Origin: Orbaceae bacterium lpD02
GTDB lineage: Bacteria > Pseudomonadota > Gammaproteobacteria > Enterobacterales > Orbaceae
Length of the DNA stretch: 64,000 bases
NCBI GenBank assembly: GCA_036251875.1
Contig: CP133960.1
Span: forward strand, 62,001 to 126,000
Reading direction: 5' to 3'
Part shown: piece after piece, positions 22,253 through 31,090 of the stretch
Numbering within the stretch: the first letter of the stretch is position 1
Layout: every line of letters starts with the position of its first letter
The notes under the pieces: model-generated
The model's input: only the letters and a program-made list of their open reading frames with translations
The model's database searches: none
What the model was told of the DNA's origin: nothing
Made by a program: the position numbers and the translations under genes

Positions 22253-23347
22253 ATGGACCGTTTACATAACGCAGCAGTTTTTATTACTGATATTATTTCT
22301 CAGTTTCGCTTAAGAAATATTACCTTAATCCGTTTTATTGATGAGCTTGAAGTGATCTGCTCAGTATTTTTAGCGATTATTTTTGCCCATTTATTTAATG
22401 CACAAAATATTGGTTGGGCGGCATTTACTGGTTACATGATCATGCGTTCACATGTGCTAGATACTTTAATTCGTGGTGCTTTACGGTTTTTAGGTACGAT
22501 AACAGGGGCTTTATTAGCCTATTATGTTACTTACTTATTGGGTCATAATTTGTTATTTATAGCCTTAGGAATTGCACTTGTTGGCGGTATTACGCTTTAT
22601 TTTGCGGTCACCAGTAAGTACAGCTATGCTTGGCTTTTTCTTGGTATTACTTATATTATGATTGGTGTTGATGCATTAGGAAATCCATTTAATCAAGTGC
22701 AAGCGTTTGCAATCAGCCGTGTTATTGAAGTATTTGCTGGTATTTTAGCATCAATGGTTATCAGTATTACCTCTAATGTAATTAAACCACGGTTAACCAT
22801 CAAGCCGTGTAAAGAGGGTTTGGCTGAGATAGTTAGATTTCCTTGTTACGCTAAATATACGGCAATTCATTCATTGCGAGCGATGCTTGCGCTTGCAACT
22901 TTACCATTTTTAGAACACTTTTTTGATCTCCGTTATTTAGGCCAAACCGCAATTACTGTTTTTGTAGTGCTAACTGTACCATTATCGACGATTAATAATC
23001 CGAAAATAGTCTCTAAACGAAATTTTCACCGTTTTTTAGGCTGTACGCTTGGCGGTTTGCTGGCTTTAATATGCCTTCCTTTTTATCAAATCAATTTAGC
23101 GATCGCGGCAATTATATTATGCTTAGGGATTTTTATCGGCCGCCACGTCGAGAATAGCTGTCAGTCTTTTTCCTATATTGGCACTCAATTTGTATTGGTT
23201 TATTTAGTGGTTATGGTTCCTGATTCACTCGCTTATTCATCTGTAGAACCCGGTATTTCTCGATTATGTGGTGTAATTATTGGAATTATTTTGGTTGAGC
23301 TTTCTAAATTAGCTGTAATGCCGTTAAAACGTTATTGGAAGCTGTAA
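22253..23347 (+). CDS. FUSC-family inner-membrane protein
   Basis: This 364-aa protein has two sets of about five hydrophobic helices (about 35-175 and 210-350). Each set begins with a segment of the FUSC/aromatic-acid-exporter type ([30 protein letters not shown] and [16 protein letters not shown].....RFLGCTLGG). Relatives include AaeB and fusaric acid resistance proteins, usually longer with a cytoplasmic middle domain. This short form lacks that domain and has no membrane-fusion partner next to it. Substrate unknown. Confidence 0.75.
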   Translation: MDRLHNAAVFITDIISQFRLRNITLIRFIDELEVICSVFLAIIFAHLFNAQNIGWAAFTGYMIMRSHVLDTLIRGALRFLGTITGALLAYYVTYLLGHNLLFIALGIALVGGITLYFAVTSKYSYAWLFLGITYIMIGVDALGNPFNQVQAFAISRVIEVFAGILASMVISITSNVIKPRLTIKPCKEGLAEIVRFPCYAKYTAIHSLRAMLALATLPFLEHFFDLRYLGQTAITVFVVLTVPLSTINNPKIVSKRNFHRFLGCTLGGLLALICLPFYQINLAIAAIILCLGIFIGRHVENSCQSFSYIGTQFVLVYLVVMVPDSLAYSSVEPGISRLCGVIIGIILVELSKLAVMPLKRYWKL

Positions 23348-23480
23348 CTAACCGTTTCATCGTAACTAAAAATTTTATACACCTGCTAAATTAAATATTA
23401 ATTATATTTCGTTTAAATATTAGTAATGCGTTATATTCTAATATAAAATAACAACCCATTAAATAACAAGAGGCAAGCAA

Positions 23481-24263
23481 ATGTATCATAATTTTGTGCC
23501 GATAAAATTACATAATAATGCCGAAAAGTTGGTTGCAAATTTAACCGCGCTTAGTCAAAAACCAGTCGTTTGTCCATATTGCCAACATAACGAACTTTAT
23601 GCCGTTAATACATCATCAGGTTATTACCGTTGCAAATCTTGTCAGCGTGGTTTTAATCGTAGCTTAAATACACCTTTTTATCGTTTAGCCCCACTAGAAT
23701 GGTTGCCCATAATTGCTGAACGGCGCTTATGTGGTCAAAGCTATATTACCATTCGCCGTGAACTTAATTGTAGTAAATGGGTCGTGAAAAATAGATCAGA
23801 GATTATTGAAAAATATATGCAACTAAATTTTTCTGATCTTTATAACTGGTACAAAAATTTTATCAATGAAGCAATAATTGATGAGCCCTTGATTGTTCAA
23901 GAACAAGCAAAACAGCTCAAGGATTGGTTTGATAATATTTTACAAACATCACAGGCTATTTGCCCACACTGTGATTCGGCTAAAACTCAAAAAATTGGTG
24001 AACATAGAGCACAATTTCGTTGTAAAAATTGTTGGCGTTATTTTAGTAACCTTAAAGGGACGGGGCTTGAGCACTTAAGCCGTAGTGAAAACTGGTGGAC
24101 AATGATTGATTTATTGGTCAAAGGTAAAACAAATCGGCAGATTGAAAGTGTATTAGGGATTAGTTTAGGAACTATAATTAATTATAAAAAACAATGGCTT
24201 AAAATTATTCAGCAGCGAAATTTATTAGTGCTAAAAGAATGGATAATTAATCGAAGAGGGTAA
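23481..24263 (+). CDS. Protein with two zinc-ribbon plus helix-turn-helix modules (IS1 InsA-like)
   Basis: This 260-aa protein is built from two copies of one module. Module 1 (about 30-105) has CPYCQHNELYAVNTSSGYYRCKSCQRGF followed by an HTH (LCGQSYITIRRELNCSKWVVKN). Module 2 (about 150-235) has CPHCDSAKTQKIGEHRAQFRCKNCWRYF followed by an HTH (VKGKTNRQIESVLGISLGTIINYKKQW). This ZnR-HTH layout is that of the IS1 InsA DNA-binding protein and of DUF746-type proteins. There is no DDE catalytic domain and no terminal repeats, so it is probably a cellular DNA-binding protein of transposon origin. Confidence 0.7.
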   Translation: MYHNFVPIKLHNNAEKLVANLTALSQKPVVCPYCQHNELYAVNTSSGYYRCKSCQRGFNRSLNTPFYRLAPLEWLPIIAERRLCGQSYITIRRELNCSKWVVKNRSEIIEKYMQLNFSDLYNWYKNFINEAIIDEPLIVQEQAKQLKDWFDNILQTSQAICPHCDSAKTQKIGEHRAQFRCKNCWRYFSNLKGTGLEHLSRSENWWTMIDLLVKGKTNRQIESVLGISLGTIINYKKQWLKIIQQRNLLVLKEWIINRRG

Positions 24264-24385
24264 CTAATCATTCCTTAATTTTATTAAAAATAGTGCTTCT
24301 CAATCGCTATAATTTAGTTTATAGCGCTCATTTTTACCTACTCATTACTTTAATTGCACAATCAATAGTTCATCGATTGTTCATT

Positions 24386-24401
24386 TGTGATGCCTCTCAC
24401 A
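24386..24401. promoter_or_regulatory. CRP site 1 upstream of agp (TGTGA-TGCCTC-TCACA)
   Basis: This is a perfect match to both CRP half-sites with the correct 6-bp spacer, 121 bp before the agp ribosome site region. With the second site starting exactly 41 bp further on, it forms a helically phased pair. Confidence 0.75.
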
Positions 24402-24426
24402 TAATAAAAAAACATTATTTTCATAA

Positions 24427-24442
24427 TTTGATCGAGATCACG
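24427..24442. promoter_or_regulatory. CRP site 2 upstream of agp (TTTGA-TCGAGA-TCACG)
   Basis: Eight of ten half-site positions match the CRP consensus, and the spacer TCGAGA is close to the optimal TCTAGA. It starts 41 bp after site 1, about four helical turns. A candidate -10 (TATGCT) lies at 24491-24496. Confidence 0.55.
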
Positions 24443-24521
24443 AATTAGCACGGATCTATGTGCAAAAAAATACGATCGATTAATACTAGCTATGCTTAGT
24501 TAATTATATACGGAGAAAATA

Positions 24522-25772
24522 ATGAAGTTAGTAAAAAAAATAAGTTTATTAGCAACCGCTATGTTGGCTATAAGTGATTTATCCTATGCCGCAGAGCCTA
24601 ATACAGATTATGAGCTTAAGCAAGTGGTAATAGTCAGTCGTCATGGTCTAAGAGCTCCCTTAACAGAAGGAGCTGATTCTCTCATTAATGCTACTCCCTA
24701 TAAATGGCAAAAATGGGATAGTACAGGTGGTTTTTTAACCGCTAAAGGTGGTGCTTTAGAAGTCTATATGGGGCACTATTTTAATGATTGGTTGGTCCAA
24801 AATGGAATGTTACAAAAAAACACATGCCCAACAGATGAACAGTATTATGCTTATAGCAATATTGTTCCTAGAACGATTGCAACCGGGCAATTTTTTACTA
24901 CGGGTGCATTCCCTGGTTGCGATAAAATAAAATATCATCATTTAGCTGATCTGGATGGTAAAGATCCTATATTTTTCCAATCAATTAACGATACTAGTAA
25001 GGAATATGTGACAAAAGTAGTGGCAGAAATTGAGGATTTCATCGACCAACAAAACTTGGCTTCATCTTACGCTAAATTACAAGAAGTGATTGATTATAAA
25101 AATTCTTACGATTGTAAAGTCGACAAGAAATGTGAGCTCGCTAAGCAACCTAATACCGTTGTCCTTGAGCATGGTAAAGAGTCATCAATAGATGGGCCAT
25201 TACACCTTGCTTTTTGGATGGTGGACGCATTTATGTTGCAAGATTATGAAGGATTTCCTGCTGGACAAGTTGCTTGGGGTAGAATTAAATCGGATCAAGA
25301 TTGGGTAACATTAGCAAAATTAAGAAATGCGTATATTGATGCGGCTTATTTGCAACCAACGCTAGTTAACCGTACGATTAAACCGATGCTCGCTCACCTA
25401 AATCAAATAATGCCTGACCAACAATCTACCGAACAAGCTAAAATTACGTTATTAGTTGGTCATGACACAACAGTGGGACCAATAATTCGAGCTATGGGGT
25501 TTAATGATTATACTTTACCTGAACAGTACGAAAAAACGCCAATCGGCGGTAAAATTGTATTCCAGCGTTGGCATAATAAAAAGAGCGATCAGGATTTACT
25601 GAAAGTCGAATATGTTTATCAGTCTACCAAACAGCTTCGTAACCTTGAAAAGTTAACACTTGCTAGCCCACCACAAAGAGTTACTTTATCCTTAAAAGAT
25701 TGTCAGATTGATGCTAATGGATTTTGTGCTTGGAGCGATTTCAAAAAAGTAATGAATAATTTAGTCAACTAA
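24522..25772 (+). CDS. agp: Periplasmic glucose-1-phosphatase (histidine acid phosphatase)
   Basis: This 416-aa protein has a Sec signal peptide (about 1-23, ending SYA). It hydrolyses sugar phosphates in the periplasm, releasing glucose and phosphate. The catalytic RHG is at R40-H41 (VSRHGLRAPL) and the proton donor motif is HD at 314-315 (LVGHDTTVGPII). Long stretches such as AKGGALEVYMGHY, QFFTTGAFPGCD and TPIGGKIVFQRW follow E. coli Agp rather than the phytase AppA. Six cysteines would form disulfides. Ribosome site CGGAGA precedes the ATG. Two upstream CRP sites point to catabolite control. Confidence 0.92.
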   Translation: MKLVKKISLLATAMLAISDLSYAAEPNTDYELKQVVIVSRHGLRAPLTEGADSLINATPYKWQKWDSTGGFLTAKGGALEVYMGHYFNDWLVQNGMLQKNTCPTDEQYYAYSNIVPRTIATGQFFTTGAFPGCDKIKYHHLADLDGKDPIFFQSINDTSKEYVTKVVAEIEDFIDQQNLASSYAKLQEVIDYKNSYDCKVDKKCELAKQPNTVVLEHGKESSIDGPLHLAFWMVDAFMLQDYEGFPAGQVAWGRIKSDQDWVTLAKLRNAYIDAAYLQPTLVNRTIKPMLAHLNQIMPDQQSTEQAKITLLVGHDTTVGPIIRAMGFNDYTLPEQYEKTPIGGKIVFQRWHNKKSDQDLLKVEYVYQSTKQLRNLEKLTLASPPQRVTLSLKDCQIDANGFCAWSDFKKVMNNLVN

Positions 25773-25806
25773 TCCTATTCGCTTGAATCCTTACTATATT
25801 ACGGCA

Positions 25807-25833
25807 AATAACCCTATTGATAGGGTTATTTTT
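25807..25833 (+). terminator. Intrinsic terminator of agp
   Basis: AATAACCCTAT and ATAGGGTTATT form a perfect 11-bp stem with a TG loop, followed by a short T-run, 34 bp after the agp stop. Confidence 0.88.
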
Positions 25834-25861
25834 ATGTTTAGAAAAATAGTCCATACCCCCT

Positions 25862-25984
25862 AATAGACGACTTCTAAAATATATTCTTACTGGCGGATCT
25901 GCTTTATCATCCCAACTTTCAGTGGTTGAAACAGATTGTGAACATTATCAAATTATTAAACATAAGGAGGATATTCTTAGTTAG
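25862..25984 (+). other. Possible gene remnant in the 470-bp gap after agp
   Basis: The gap 25773-26242 contains the agp terminator and then a 40-codon open stretch with protein-like composition (LLKYILTGGSALSSQLSVV...). It ends in TAG at 25982-25984 and has no start codon or ribosome site. It could be the eroded end of a lost gene; I cannot name the family. The rest of the gap (25985-26242) is AT-rich with no feature I can support. Confidence 0.25.
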
Positions 25985-26242
25985 GTCGTTTAATAAATTG
26001 TATGAAAAGCAACCTACGTGCAGAATCTCGGGTAGGGGTATTTCATCAGCTAATTTTATAGAAAATGATTATTAACAAAGTGAATGTTAAACGGCTTTAC
26101 CGAATGAATAAAACTACCACATTAAGTTATACAATTTTGTGTAAAAGAAGTTAATATAATTGTTAAATTTTAGACAATTGTCATTGTTTATTAAAAAAGA
26201 ATTGATATAATTCAAAAATATTTTATTTAAAAAAATAGTTTT

Positions 26243-27265
26243 ATGAAAAATTCGACATTATCACGTGGGAAACAATTTTATTCCGTCAGTCATTCGGGAT
26301 CAATTTTTAAATTACCTGCTATTTTTGCTTTAATAATGATAGCGATGTTGGTGGTTTTAAATATTATTTATTATTCTTTAAATTCAGATAGCAATAATCA
26401 TGTCTATTTGTTTTTATTATTTAATAACTTGAGCAATTATGCATTAAACCATGTCATATTTTATTTCTTTATTGGCATTATTATGTTTATTGATCAAAAA
26501 ATGCATCAAATAACAGCAAGAAATATTATTATTATTTTAGCTGTTTGTATTATTTATCAGGTAATAACGCATTTTATTATGATTGGATGGATGCAGCTAA
26601 TACCGCTCTTGAAATTCAAATTTGATTTATCTTATGACGTAATCAGCCAGTTATTAACCATATTTAGTGTGTTATTGATGGCCTTAAAAGCACTCATTTT
26701 AGTAGGGCTAATTAAACTCATCGGGTTCATTGATAAACGTGATAGACAAGCATATAACATGCCGCTAGCTAACCATCGAACGCTTTTTGCTATCTTATTT
26801 TCATTAATATTTTCATTCCCTTTTATAATCATATTATTCACATGGTTTAATGGTGAAGTTTTTAGCTTTTTCATGGGCTATTTCGATTTTTTTTATGAAG
26901 CAGCTAATTTAGATAGCGTAGAGTTATTTTTGATCATAACATTACCTGGATTATTATCTTTACTATCTTTTGCGATTAGTTTTGCTTTTATTTTCTTCTC
27001 TGTAAAAAATTGTTTTGTACGACAAGTTAATACGATCCCTCTTCGATTAATATTTAAAGCAGTAGGTTGGTCTTATCTATATTTAATTTTAATTGCTATG
27101 GCTACTGGGATTATCTATTTTATCTTAAGTATTATTATTACCCTGATCATGACCAGCGGAGTTGCATCGGTATTGACAACGTTAATTAGTATTATTTTTA
27201 TTGTGATCAACTTGATTGCAACATACCTATTAACCCGCAAAGCCACCTTGAAGTATTTTAGTTAA
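26243..27265 (+). CDS. Polytopic membrane protein of unknown function
   Basis: This 340-aa, very hydrophobic protein has about eight predicted membrane helices (near 28-48, 60-85, 95-125, 140-165, 180-205, 230-260, 275-300, 310-330) and few charged residues outside the loops. No signature motif was recognised. It resembles small uncharacterised integral membrane proteins with internal repeat-like halves. It is monocistronic, with a strong hairpin just downstream. Confidence 0.7.
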   Translation: MKNSTLSRGKQFYSVSHSGSIFKLPAIFALIMIAMLVVLNIIYYSLNSDSNNHVYLFLLFNNLSNYALNHVIFYFFIGIIMFIDQKMHQITARNIIIILAVCIIYQVITHFIMIGWMQLIPLLKFKFDLSYDVISQLLTIFSVLLMALKALILVGLIKLIGFIDKRDRQAYNMPLANHRTLFAILFSLIFSFPFIIILFTWFNGEVFSFFMGYFDFFYEAANLDSVELFLIITLPGLLSLLSFAISFAFIFFSVKNCFVRQVNTIPLRLIFKAVGWSYLYLILIAMATGIIYFILSIIITLIMTSGVASVLTTLISIIFIVINLIATYLLTRKATLKYFS

Positions 27266-27280
27266 GGTCATCCTCTATAA

Positions 27281-27323
27281 TTTAAGCAATTAATCAGTTT
27301 TAATTCTCGATTAATTGCTTAAA
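27281..27323. terminator. Perfect 15-bp hairpin between convergent genes
   Basis: TTTAAGCAATTAATC pairs perfectly with GATTAATTGCTTAAA around a 13-nt loop. It lies 16 bp after the plus-strand membrane protein gene and 34 bp from the end of the minus-strand MFS gene, so it can serve both directions, though there is no uninterrupted T-run. Confidence 0.6.
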
Positions 27324-27356
27324 CATTTAGCTATTAATTAAATTGCTGTTGAGTTT

Positions 27357-28532
27357 TTATATTGATTCTTTATTTAATCTACATCGCCAAATGAATAAAA
27401 CCATAACAAGCGCAAATAATGCAGCAAGCAGACCGATAAAAAATACAATCGAAAAACCATATAAGTCAACAAATAGGCCGATCACCGGAGCTGTCAAGGC
27501 ATAAGAAAGATCTTGAAAAGCAGCAAATCCTGCCATTGCTATTCCACGTTGATTTGGGGTGATTTTTTTTATCACTTCAGCCCCCATTGCAGGAAATATC
27601 ATTGAGCAACCTATTCCCGTTAATAATGCACCAATAATTGCAATTGATTGCTCAGTCGCTTGCCAAAGAAGAAGCTGACCTATACTTTCAACAATAAGTG
27701 AAGTAATCGTTATTGCAATTCCACCTAAACGATCAGGCAAATGTCCACATATAATGCGTACTAAAACAAAGCCTAAACCAAATGCTGTTAATGCAAATCC
27801 AGGATAATGCCAGTGATTTTCCATATAGATTAAAGAAATAAATGCACCAATAGCAGCAAAACCAACACCTTGAAGACATAGCACAAAACCATAAGGCCAG
27901 ATTTGTTTTATAACACGCAAAAATGATTCGCACTTTTTGTTTGGTGGTAACGGTACTATGATTGGTAATAGGCGAAATAGGAGTAGTCCAATAATTGGTA
28001 GTATTGCGCATATAAGCATTAAGCCACTAAAGTTTAATTTATTATACAACCATAAACCTAGTGGCCCACCAACGGCAAAAGCACCATATATAGACATGCC
28101 CGCGATAGAGAGTAGCTTTCCTGAATTTGCTGTTCCAACAAATCCGATCCCCCAAGCTAGCATTCCAACTAATGTTAAACTTTCGCCGAACCCAAGGAGT
28201 AATCGACCAACAATTAAAATTGTATAAGCCCACAATGGATAATATTCGACAAGAGTGGCAAGGAAACATAAAAAACCCGCTAACGCATAACAACAAAGCC
28301 CTCGATGGACGGCGCGCATTGTGCCTTGTGTATCTGACATCTTACCCGCTAAACTACGTGTTATAATTGTTGCAAAAAAGCAGATTCCAACAGCAAATCC
28401 CGCCAGTGTACTGGTTAATTCTAATGTTTGAAAAGTATAGATAGAAACGACTGGTAGCGGTGTTGCAACAGCAAGATAAGAAATAAATAAACTGGTAGCA
28501 AATAATGATAAATAATAATTTTGTTTTTGCAA
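27357..28532 (-). CDS. MFS transporter, YfcJ/YhhS-like
   Basis: This 391-aa carrier has twelve helices, with the loop 2-3 motif RSLAGKMSDTQGTMRAVHRG and helix 4-5 motif LLLGFGESLTLVGMLAWGIGFVG, which are characteristic of the E. coli YfcJ/YhhS group of putative arabinose/drug exporters. The start is a TTG at 28532, supported by AAGGAG 7 nt upstream. A 57-nt leader hairpin lies 22 nt above the start. Substrate unknown. Confidence 0.85.
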   Translation of the reverse strand: MQKQNYYLSLFATSLFISYLAVATPLPVVSIYTFQTLELTSTLAGFAVGICFFATIITRSLAGKMSDTQGTMRAVHRGLCCYALAGFLCFLATLVEYYPLWAYTILIVGRLLLGFGESLTLVGMLAWGIGFVGTANSGKLLSIAGMSIYGAFAVGGPLGLWLYNKLNFSGLMLICAILPIIGLLLFRLLPIIVPLPPNKKCESFLRVIKQIWPYGFVLCLQGVGFAAIGAFISLIYMENHWHYPGFALTAFGLGFVLVRIICGHLPDRLGGIAITITSLIVESIGQLLLWQATEQSIAIIGALLTGIGCSMIFPAMGAEVIKKITPNQRGIAMAGFAAFQDLSYALTAPVIGLFVDLYGFSIVFFIGLLAALFALVMVLFIWRCRLNKESI

Positions 28533-28553
28533 AATAATCTCCTTAAATTAAGG

Positions 28554-28610
28554 TCATTCAAGGCAGATTGCAGCGTTTATTAAGTCAACGCACGCAATGC
28601 TCTTGAATGA
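28554..28610 (-). promoter_or_regulatory. Structured leader or small-RNA-like hairpin upstream of the MFS gene
   Basis: Three nested complementary segments occur in order: TCATTCAAG/CTTGAATGA (9 bp), ATTGC/GCAAT (5 bp) and GCGT/ACGC (4 bp), around an 11-nt loop. The structure lies just above the ribosome site of the minus-strand MFS gene. There is no T-run after it, so it looks more like a regulatory leader than a terminator. Confidence 0.4.
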
Positions 28611-28627
28611 ACAAGGGTAGCGCGTTG

Positions 28628-28639
28628 GTTTACGTAAAC
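28628..28639. promoter_or_regulatory. 12-bp perfect palindrome GTTTACGTAAAC
   Basis: This complete palindrome lies 96 bp upstream of the MFS start and 17 bp above the leader hairpin. Its form suggests a repressor operator, but no dedicated regulator gene is adjacent. Confidence 0.35.
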
Positions 28640-28830
28640 GCTTACGGACGAATAAAAGAAGAGGTTTCTGATATGTTTATCGGCACGGATTATACAATTT
28701 AGTAATAAAAGATCAATATAAACGTGTAATTGAAAAATATTTTTCGTTTCTTCTGTTAAACCATGTAAGGTAATAAACTTTGAATTTTATTACAATCAGC
28801 GATCAGCAGACTCATCCATTTATAAGATAA

Positions 28831-28859
28831 TAATCGGAGTGGTGTAGACCACTCGATTA
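28831..28859. terminator. Hairpin downstream of the minus-strand lipoprotein gene
   Basis: TAATCG-(G)-AGTGGT pairs with ACCACT-CGATTA around loop GTAG, a 12-bp stem with one bulge, 100 bp after the lipoprotein stop. The minus-strand exit sequence is T-rich but broken. The rest of the 428-bp gap 28533-28960 holds only the leader hairpin and palindrome described separately. Confidence 0.4.
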
Positions 28860-28960
28860 CTGCACGAATAATACTACTATATTAATTATAAATATTTGAT
28901 TATTTAAGATTTATTATCTTAATGATCTATCAGATTAAAAAATATCAAATCGAGTGATTA

Positions 28961-29389
28961 TTAATTAACATCATCGCAATTAATTTTATGATCACGATAA
29001 ATTACTTTATTGTAACCATATTCTAAATCACGCTGTTCGATAACTTTACCATTGCGAATGAAAAACCAATATTTTTTAAATGGCTTATAATAACCTTCTG
29101 ATTTAACGCCACCAATATTAACACATACGGAATAACCAAAAATGGCTTGTTGTTTTTCCGAATCTTCTACTAAATATTCTTCGCGCGGTGAGCTCATTGA
29201 GACGTAGTTAATCGCTTTAGCATCATCAAAGTGATTACTGCCCCATTGTTTAATGAGTTCGGGATAGTTGGTTGGGTATTTACCAAAATTAGCACCTACC
29301 ATATCTGGTCGCCAGTTAGGGTCAGTCGGTGTTGATGAACACGCGGCAAGTAAACAGACTAAACTTGCTATGCTAAGATATTTTTTCAT
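28961..29389 (-). CDS. Small lipoprotein of unknown function
   Basis: This 142-aa product has a lipoprotein signal ending in the lipobox LAAC (Cys17), so it is probably anchored to a periplasmic membrane face. The mature part has two cysteines (CVNIGG and the C-terminal NCDDVN) that may form a disulfide, and a KYWFFIRNGKVIEQRD strand pattern seen in small SmpA/OmlA-like or YfhG-like lipoproteins. No family can be given with confidence. Confidence 0.7.
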   Translation of the reverse strand: MKKYLSIASLVCLLAACSSTPTDPNWRPDMVGANFGKYPTNYPELIKQWGSNHFDDAKAINYVSMSSPREEYLVEDSEKQQAIFGYSVCVNIGGVKSEGYYKPFKKYWFFIRNGKVIEQRDLEYGYNKVIYRDHKINCDDVN

Positions 29390-29906
29390 TGTTTATTCCT
29401 TTTCCATTTTATCAATTGGCTACAATGTAATAAAAAAGTCATGACATTGCCAGCGGTTTTTTATGTTGGTAGAAGATGGTGTTTTTAGACTGGATGGTGC
29501 TATGGAATATGTTGTCGAGTATGCTTAGCTCACGCTATTTAGTCGGTGATATGCAAATAGATTTTATAAAATTTAATGCATATAACTTAAATTTAAACTA
29601 AGAATTTAATAAATCAACCAACTAAAAGACTGGCCGATTAGAGACTAATGCTATATTGACATTGATGATACTCAAACTCGCTAAAGATAGTAATAAGACA
29701 AGGTTTTTATTTTTTCTCATTTTCTGCTATATTAACTCGTTAGAGATTACATTTTAGTGTTATTCCACATAAATTCACTTTAACCTAGTTATCAATATCG
29801 GTTAAAACTCTCAAGTAATAATAGTATACAATTCATGCCAAATTGTCCTGTTTTTTGCGAGTATCTTCTGTAATTTTCTATAAAAATGAGTATGAGGAAA
29901 ATAATT
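29390..29906. other. 517-bp gene-free gap
   Basis: AT-rich sequence between the divergent lipoprotein and M20 amidohydrolase genes. It should contain both promoters, but I see no strong hairpin, operator or conserved coding remnant. A 21-codon open frame near 29464 has no support. Confidence 0.4.
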
Positions 29907-31076
29907 ATGACAACCAAAATTATCCCTGAAATTAGCGATATTCAACATGAGATGATTGCTATTAGGCATCAGCTTCACCAACATCCTGAAATTGGTTTTG
30001 AAGAGTTTAAAACAAGCGAGTTAGTCGCAAATCTTTTAACTCAGTGGGGCTATCAAGTAACGCGAGGCTTAGGTGGTACAGGCGTAGTTGCTCAACTTAA
30101 GAATGGTAATGGACCAGCGATTGGTATTCGTGCTGATATGGACGCTTTACCGATCGATGAAGCAACTAAACTCTCTCATGCTAGTCAAATAAAAGGTAAA
30201 ATGCATGCTTGCGGCCATGATGGGCATACAGCAACATTGTTAACAACCGCTCGTTATTTTGCGCAGCACCGCCATTTCAATGGCACAATTAACCTTATTT
30301 TCCAACCTGCAGAAGAAGGACTTAGTGGTGGTCTTGCAATGGTTGAAGATGGATTGTTTAAAAAATTCCCGTGTGATTATATTTTTGCTTTTCATAATAT
30401 GCCAAAAGTCGAAGCTGGCAAAATGGCATTTATTGATGGTCCGGCCATGGCATCTTCCGACAGCGTAACCATTAAAGTAAAAGGTCGCGGTGGTCATGGT
30501 GCTATGCCACATCTTTCAATCGATCCCGTTGTGGTTGCATCATCTATTGTTATGGCTTTACAAACGATAGTTTCTCGTAATGCAAACCCACTCGAAACTG
30601 CAATTATAACGGTTGGATCTTTTCAAGCTGGCGATGCAAATAATGTGATCCCTGATGAAGCAATATTAAAGTTAACTATTCGAGCACTTGATCCTAGCAT
30701 GCAAGATCTTATCGAAAAACGCGTAAAGGAGCTCGTTACTGCGCAAGCCGCTAGTTATGGTGCTGAGGTTGAAATTGATTATAAGCGTCTTTACCCAATG
30801 GTTATTAATGATTTACAAGCTACAGAATTAGCCAGAAATGTTGCACTGTCTTTTTTCGGTGAAGCACAAATTATTCCTGACTTCCCTAAAATGACAGGTA
30901 GTGAGGATTTTTCATTTATGCTACAACAGTGTAAAGGCGCATACATTTTTGTCGGTAATGGCACTGAAGGGCATAATGGCTGCTCATTGCATAATCCTAA
31001 ATATGATTTTAATGATGCAATCTTACCGGTCGTCGCGTCGTATTGGGTCAAATTGATTGAAAGTTATTTAAAATAA
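29907..31076 (+). CDS. M20-family amidohydrolase (hippurate hydrolase / N-acyl amino acid deacylase type)
   Basis: This metallopeptidase-fold enzyme removes acyl groups from amino acids or amides. The metal ligands lie in MHACGHDGHTATLL, PAEEGLSGG, FHNMP and the C-terminal GCSLHNPKYDFND; the dimerisation lid is about residues 180-290. I start at the ATG at 29907 (389 aa) because GAGGAAA sits 7-9 nt before it. Two in-frame ATGs lie 15 and 21 bp upstream. It is 14 bp from the MHS symporter gene, so import and hydrolysis of an acylated amino acid or aromatic amide is likely. Confidence 0.9.
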   Translation: MTTKIIPEISDIQHEMIAIRHQLHQHPEIGFEEFKTSELVANLLTQWGYQVTRGLGGTGVVAQLKNGNGPAIGIRADMDALPIDEATKLSHASQIKGKMHACGHDGHTATLLTTARYFAQHRHFNGTINLIFQPAEEGLSGGLAMVEDGLFKKFPCDYIFAFHNMPKVEAGKMAFIDGPAMASSDSVTIKVKGRGGHGAMPHLSIDPVVVASSIVMALQTIVSRNANPLETAIITVGSFQAGDANNVIPDEAILKLTIRALDPSMQDLIEKRVKELVTAQAASYGAEVEIDYKRLYPMVINDLQATELARNVALSFFGEAQIIPDFPKMTGSEDFSFMLQQCKGAYIFVGNGTEGHNGCSLHNPKYDFNDAILPVVASYWVKLIESYLK

Positions 31077-31090
31077 AAATAAGGACAAGT

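Noticed and set aside
29464-29529. 21-codon open frame in the gap before the M20 gene
   Set aside because: No ribosome site, no similarity to known leader peptides and no downstream attenuator.
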